Assembly (NCBI GenBank): GCA_914767715.1
Contig: OU612069.1
Span: forward strand, 2,792,001 to 2,856,000
DNA length: 64,000 nucleotides
Direction: 5' to 3'
From: Membranipora membranacea
Taxonomy: Eukaryota > Bryozoa > Gymnolaemata > Cheilostomatida > Membraniporidae
The translations under genes and the position numbers were made by a program. Below the pieces are notes generated by a model, which was not told the origin of the DNA, made no database searches, and saw nothing but the letters and a program-made list of their open reading frames with translations. Positions 59,937 to 64,000 of the stretch are shown one piece after another. The stretch's first letter is position 1, and every line of letters starts with the position of its first letter.

Positions 59937-60194
59937 TTATAAAGTAATCTCATATGAACTCTGCCAGCAGTGAACTGTCGTAATCTTTCTCGATCCGACA
60001 CTCGTGTGCAAAATAGGCAGACAATACATCAAGAGGGAAACTACAAAACTTTTGAACATCATGGAAGCTAATGGCTTTGTACTTAGATGCAACATTTTTT
60101 TACCAACATACATTCTTTGACTTGCTTTGCCAGCTATTCTTTGCACATAATCTTCAAATCTCAGGTATTTCACCCGACAATTTTTCGGTGCCAT
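59937..60194 (-). pseudogene. C-terminal fragment of a non-LTR reverse transcriptase
   Basis: VKYLRFEDYVQRIAGKASQR, MLHLSTKPLASMMFKSFV and LLMYCLPILHTSVGS match the post-catalytic thumb/connection region of LINE RTs (the pattern of K-x-A/S-x-R, then Y-x-S-x-V-x-S-x-L-x-Y-C). The fragment ends without the usual C-terminal part. Neighbouring 59090-59930 and 60200-60960 hold no recognised gene. Confidence 0.55.
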
Positions 60195-60967
60195 CTCAGA
60201 CGTACCCTCAGCTGTTTATGCTCATGGCGTTTTACACCTTTAAAATACTATGGGACATGCTAATATCAAAACTCAGTTTTCGAATCCTCCCAGGTTGAGA
60301 GCCCTGATATTACATAATCAAGTAGTAACTAGAAACCAGAAGTATTTTATATCTGATATAATATGCCTTCATAATAAGAATACTACTACTATTAAGGCTT
60401 CTTTGAGGGAAGGATTTGGGATTTTAACGTGACATTTATTTTCGCACAAATCAGAAGCATTGCCCAATCTATTCTTAAAAATTGTACTTGAAAGACATTA
60501 ATTTATGTTTGAAACAACCCTAATAATTAATCTTCAATAATGTTTAATTGACATTGTTTCCTCAATCAATCCTTGTTTAAAATGTGATAGTGTCAGGCTG
60601 TATTGGGATGTCCAACATTATTTTGAGGTGTATCTTAACAGTGGTCTCTTTATTAAGTTGTTGTAACTTTATTGCAGAAACTGAGGACTGTAACCTGTTA
60701 ATAAAAGTGACGTTTTAAAATTGGTACTTGTAACATTAAAACACATTAAAACACATTAAAATATTTGACATCAAATTGTTGTGAACGATTTAGAAGCAAA
60801 TACAAAATAGAATAAAGCAACTTAATTATCTTGACTTACAAATTTTGACACCTTCACATAAGTATGGTGATTCCTGGTTGGTGAGCTATAATATTGGTGC
60901 TGTTGTAGGTACTGAACCCATTAATAAAATGACATACAATGACTACGTACAAAAACTAGGTCACAAC

Positions 60968-61360
60968 CATAGATTTAAAAAACAGTATAGATAGGACATT
61001 GGGCTTCAGTAACTTTGCATTATGTCCCCACCCGTATCGTCATTGTGCCACCCGCAGTGTCGCGTTATGCATAGCGTAACTGCCAGTTGGTTTATAGTCA
61101 GCACCTTTTGTCTTTCATGATGTTAACCTTATCAGAAAGTGTCCAATGAGAGAAGGCTATACTGAGTAAAACGACTTCTGAGCCAATCACAATGTTGTAA
61201 GAACATGATTGGCTGGAAGGTCGTTTTACTAACAGTCATGTGACACCCAGCCTTATGGCCTAGATTGCTAAAATTCCTAGATCTGAGGCTAAAGTAGCTA
61301 TCATATTATTGGGTAGACAGGAGCACACAATGACCTATCTATACTGTTTTTAAATCTATG
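60968..61360. mobile_element. 393-bp MITE with long inverted ends and 8-bp target duplication
   Basis: The ends CATAGATTTAAAAAACAGTA (then TAGATAGG) and the right complement differ by a single indel over about 28 bp. Both flanks read GTCACAAC (60960-60967 and 61361-61368). The 8-bp duplication and CA-starting ends suggest a hAT-like non-autonomous element. No coding frame. It shares end sequence with the 48-bp palindrome at 5393-5440. Confidence 0.92.
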
Positions 61361-61426
61361 GTCACAACAAATTTATGTGGCAATTGCATACATGTTGAAT
61401 CATACCTGACAAGTCTCCCTTTTTGG

Positions 61427-61585
61427 TAGGGAGCCTCCCAGTTTTTAGGGGTATTTTCCACCTCCTCCCTATCTCCCTTTTTCCTCCCTTTTTTCAGCTT
61501 CCTTCACCCAGAAGACTTTTTAAGCTTCTTGTTGCAAGAAAAACTATGTTTTCCTACCCCCACAGTACATATATCTAGATATAAT
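61427..61585. repeat. 160-bp dispersed repeat, inverted partner of 57083-57245
   Basis: Pyrimidine-rich plus strand (CCACCTCCTCCCTATCTCCC, CACCCAGAAGACTTTTTAAG, CTTGTTGCAAGAAAAACTAT), inverted relative to the other copy. Both end near TATCTAGATATAATTGCC. Family unknown. Confidence 0.75.
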
Positions 61586-61835
61586 TGCCACTGCGTTTCA
61601 TACCCAAGAATTGTTGGACAATTCTGTACAATTCTAGAATTGTTCGAAACTGACCCATACATCATTGCCCAACCAGCTACCATTATTGTGTAATTAACCC
61701 TGCCTGCTAAATAAATTACATTCATTATTGCTATTGTATAGTCAATTCTAGTCAATATTATATAATTGGATTGACATTGTATTCAATGAGTTTGTATTAG
61801 GATGACCAGGCAAGATCTCCTGTAATGAATAGATA

Positions 61836-61912
61836 TTGCTGTGCAAGGTAGCATCAAAGTCTATAATGCGGGAGGCCCAGGTTCAATTTCCCGCCGGGGC
61901 AAATCTTTTCTT
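61836..61912 (+). mobile_element. tRNA-like SINE (family B), plus copy
   Basis: TGCAAGGTAGCATCAAAGTC then TATAATG, GGAGGCCCAGGTTCAA and a B-box end. The same sequence lies in inverse orientation at 63935-64000. Only the B box is clear, so this is not a tRNA gene. Confidence 0.65.
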
Positions 61913-62894
61913 TTCGTCATGATGGCAATCGAAAGCATTCCATTCGAATTGTCCGCTCACAATTTTTGTAAGCACAGAAAGCTCTTAGTAATGAGTATGA
62001 TGACCCGACAAAATACTTATGTTCAACTCTTCTGTGTTTTACCATACCCTACGTTATATTTTGTGCAATCTGTTAATATTGGCAGCAACTGCATAAATAG
62101 AATACATCAGCTAAACTATGCTAGCAGAATTATCAGAAAACTTTGCTACTAATAAAAATGTACAACATCATTCACCAGTTGAGCGAGGAATTACTTTGTA
62201 TCAATTGTCCTACATGCCTAAGTGGAGAGAAGTGATACGTGAATGAGGCCATATTTTCCACAGAACCACTGATTACTGAAAATATGCTGACTGATGCTAA
62301 AAAAACTCAAACTTGGTGTCACAGCAAGTAGTACGAGTACTGATTATTGGCATCGTCTAAACTACGCTTCTTGTGATTATTGAGAGTGAATGGCTCTCAG
62401 CTATTTCTTTTTGTTTTGTTAGCAAAAGATGCTCTGAGCATGGAGTTAGCTCTGATTGTTATGGTATGTGGGCTGAGGGAGGCAAAGTTAAATCAACTAT
62501 TGTAAGCCTGGTATATATTCATTACCTGTCTACAAAGGAGCTCTTATTTGTTGTAATACTATATCATTCTCAGCCATCTCAGTTATATGGTGTACAGGAA
62601 GCAATTTTGGCATTTTTCTCTCTCACTCTTGGATGGTAGTTCCCTAGTAGGTGTTGGCACTAGTACAGATAGTATTAAAATGTTAGACTAAGACTAGTAG
62701 CAACACCGTTTAAAGTAATAAACCTTTCAATCTAATGGAGAGAGTTGAGTTTGATAGACATAATACAGGCTTCTCAGATACACAATAATTATATTGGTTG
62801 TATTTTTGCTCTTTAAACCAGGCCTGCATGTCATTCACTATGGTTCCATGCCTCGAATGAGTGGTCCAATTTTGATTTTGAAACTGAAAAACAT

Positions 62895-62988
62895 CTGCCA
62901 CGGCCGAGACTTGAACCCGGATCGCCCGCGTCAATTGCCCTTCAAGGCATTGTGTGCAAGCCACCACGCCGCCTATTTGGAATAATTG
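62895..62988 (-). mobile_element. tRNA-like SINE head
   Basis: Minus strand: GGCGGCGTGGTGGCTTGCAC, then GATCCGGGTTCAAGTCTCGG (B box), then GCCGTGGCAGATGTTTTTCA. The arms are too long and mismatched for a working tRNA. The flanks 61920-62890 and 62990-63750 contain only short frames without motifs. Confidence 0.5.
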
Positions 62989-63762
62989 TTTGATTCAACA
63001 AGCTATTTGTATTCGCGTCACAAAATGTCATTCGGCAGAAGCGGAAGTTGACTTATTAAAGGTCATTCCCATGTATCGATCAAATTTAAAACTGGTGTCA
63101 AATCGATCTATGGAAACATAGTGAATAGGTCACAATGTCTTTACCTATTGATATCCACACAGTTGGAAGCTTTGGAGGCTATCACCACGAATCTCCCTAA
63201 TGCTCATTTTTCTGTCAGTAATGCCCATTGATATCTCATCTCTCATGTGTACACTGCAAGCGTTATCGTGTGAATAACCGGTTATATATTTTAAATGAGG
63301 TACTTCCTACGGGTCAAATTTTCTCCGATTTATTCTTACTGATTTTCTAGGGAATTTTTCATTTCCAAAAAATGACTTCATCAGGGCAGGAGTGCCAAAG
63401 GTTGAAATTGGTTGGCTCGTTTTCAGTCCCATCCAGTGGAAAAGACAAATATAAAGCATCACATTTCAGTAGTAAGTATCTGTCGTGTAAGAGGAAAAAC
63501 TCAGCACAAGTCTGAATTCCCCTTGGAAAAATCCCAATCGGGGATTGTGAGCTGATACTTAGACTGAGTCCCCAGTACTTTCAACTCTTCCTGTTCAGTC
63601 CTATTATGTCATATTATCTTTGTAATTGAGCACAGGCCTCTCACTTGTTTCCTGGTAGTTATCTTCAATATTTTATGAATCACTTAGTTGGCAATGCTCC
63701 CAAATGATTACGTTTAACTTTGTTTATTAATTTGATTTGGTGACTTAAAGTCTATGGGAATT

Positions 63763-63925
63763 GGGGAGTCCCCTAACTGGAATTGTTTTGTATGGGGAAA
63801 CACCATGAAACAAATCGTTTTCAAGTTGTATTATATGATTTTATGCCAAAAGATTGATAAAAGCCTGACAGTGATTAATTTTATTTGGGGAAACCCCTAA
63901 CTGGTAATGTTTTTTATGGGGAACT
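63763..63925 (+). repeat. Two-copy direct repeat of about 45 bp
   Basis: GGGGAGTCCCCTAACTGGAA and GGGGAAACCCCTAACTGGTA each continue into TGTTTT(G/T)TATGGGGAA, 115 bp apart. GGGGANWCCCC is itself palindromic. No coding link. Confidence 0.6.
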
Positions 63926-63934
63926 CACACTCTT

Positions 63935-64000
63935 TGCACTGTTTCCTGCTGGGATTTGAACCTGGGCCTCCAACATTATAGACTTTGATGCTACCTTGCA
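63935..64000 (-). mobile_element. tRNA-like SINE (family B), cut by the window end
   Basis: The reverse complement begins TGCAAGGTAGCATCAAAGTC and continues TATAATGTTGGAGGCCCAGG, TTCAAATCCCAGCAGG, matching 61838-61905 with a few substitutions. Its head lies at or beyond position 64000. Confidence 0.65.

Overview
Eukaryotic nuclear DNA from an invertebrate animal. Three split genes with GT-AG introns are readable, intergenic DNA is AT-rich, and the rest is packed with LINE, SINE, DNA-transposon and satellite remnants. No bacterial operons, ribosome binding sites or CRISPR are present. The species cannot be named from sequence alone. A Misshapen/TNIK-type kinase, a CUB-trypsin and a SAMHD1 homologue together fit a marine invertebrate such as a hemichordate, echinoderm, amphioxus, mollusc or cnidarian.

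Layout. (1) 1617-8438, plus strand: last nine exons of a MAP4K4/TNIK/MINK (Misshapen) kinase, carrying the whole CNH domain; the kinase domain lies to the left of the window. (2) 14185-19463, minus strand: a complete nine-exon gene for a secreted CUB plus trypsin-like protease (422 aa, catalytic triad intact). (3) 21.9-31 kb: a graveyard of non-LTR retrotransposons, including one nearly full-length element. (4) 32281-46989, minus strand: a SAMHD1-like dNTP triphosphohydrolase. Its HD core is complete, but about 200 residues that I do not recognise replace the usual SAM domain. A 4-kb LINE sits antisense in the intron between extension and core, and an 8-bp-TSD hAT-type element lies in another intron. 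(5) 47.5-64 kb: no host gene recognised. This part holds a 2.1-kb foldback element with a tandem array inside, a decayed Ty3/gypsy pol, a 349-bp array, a 191-bp array, a MITE with perfect ends and tRNA-derived SINEs.

The host genes do not form a pathway. The protease acts outside the cell, the kinase in cytoskeletal/JNK signalling, and SAMHD1 in dNTP control and antiviral restriction. The most notable observations are the SAMHD1 N-terminal extension, the foldback element whose central array appears to derive from its own arms, and two DNA-transposon families whose boundaries are fixed by 8-bp target duplications (one copy reduced to a 48-bp palindrome). Exon borders were set by hand from reading frame, splice sites and remembered family alignments; no search was run.
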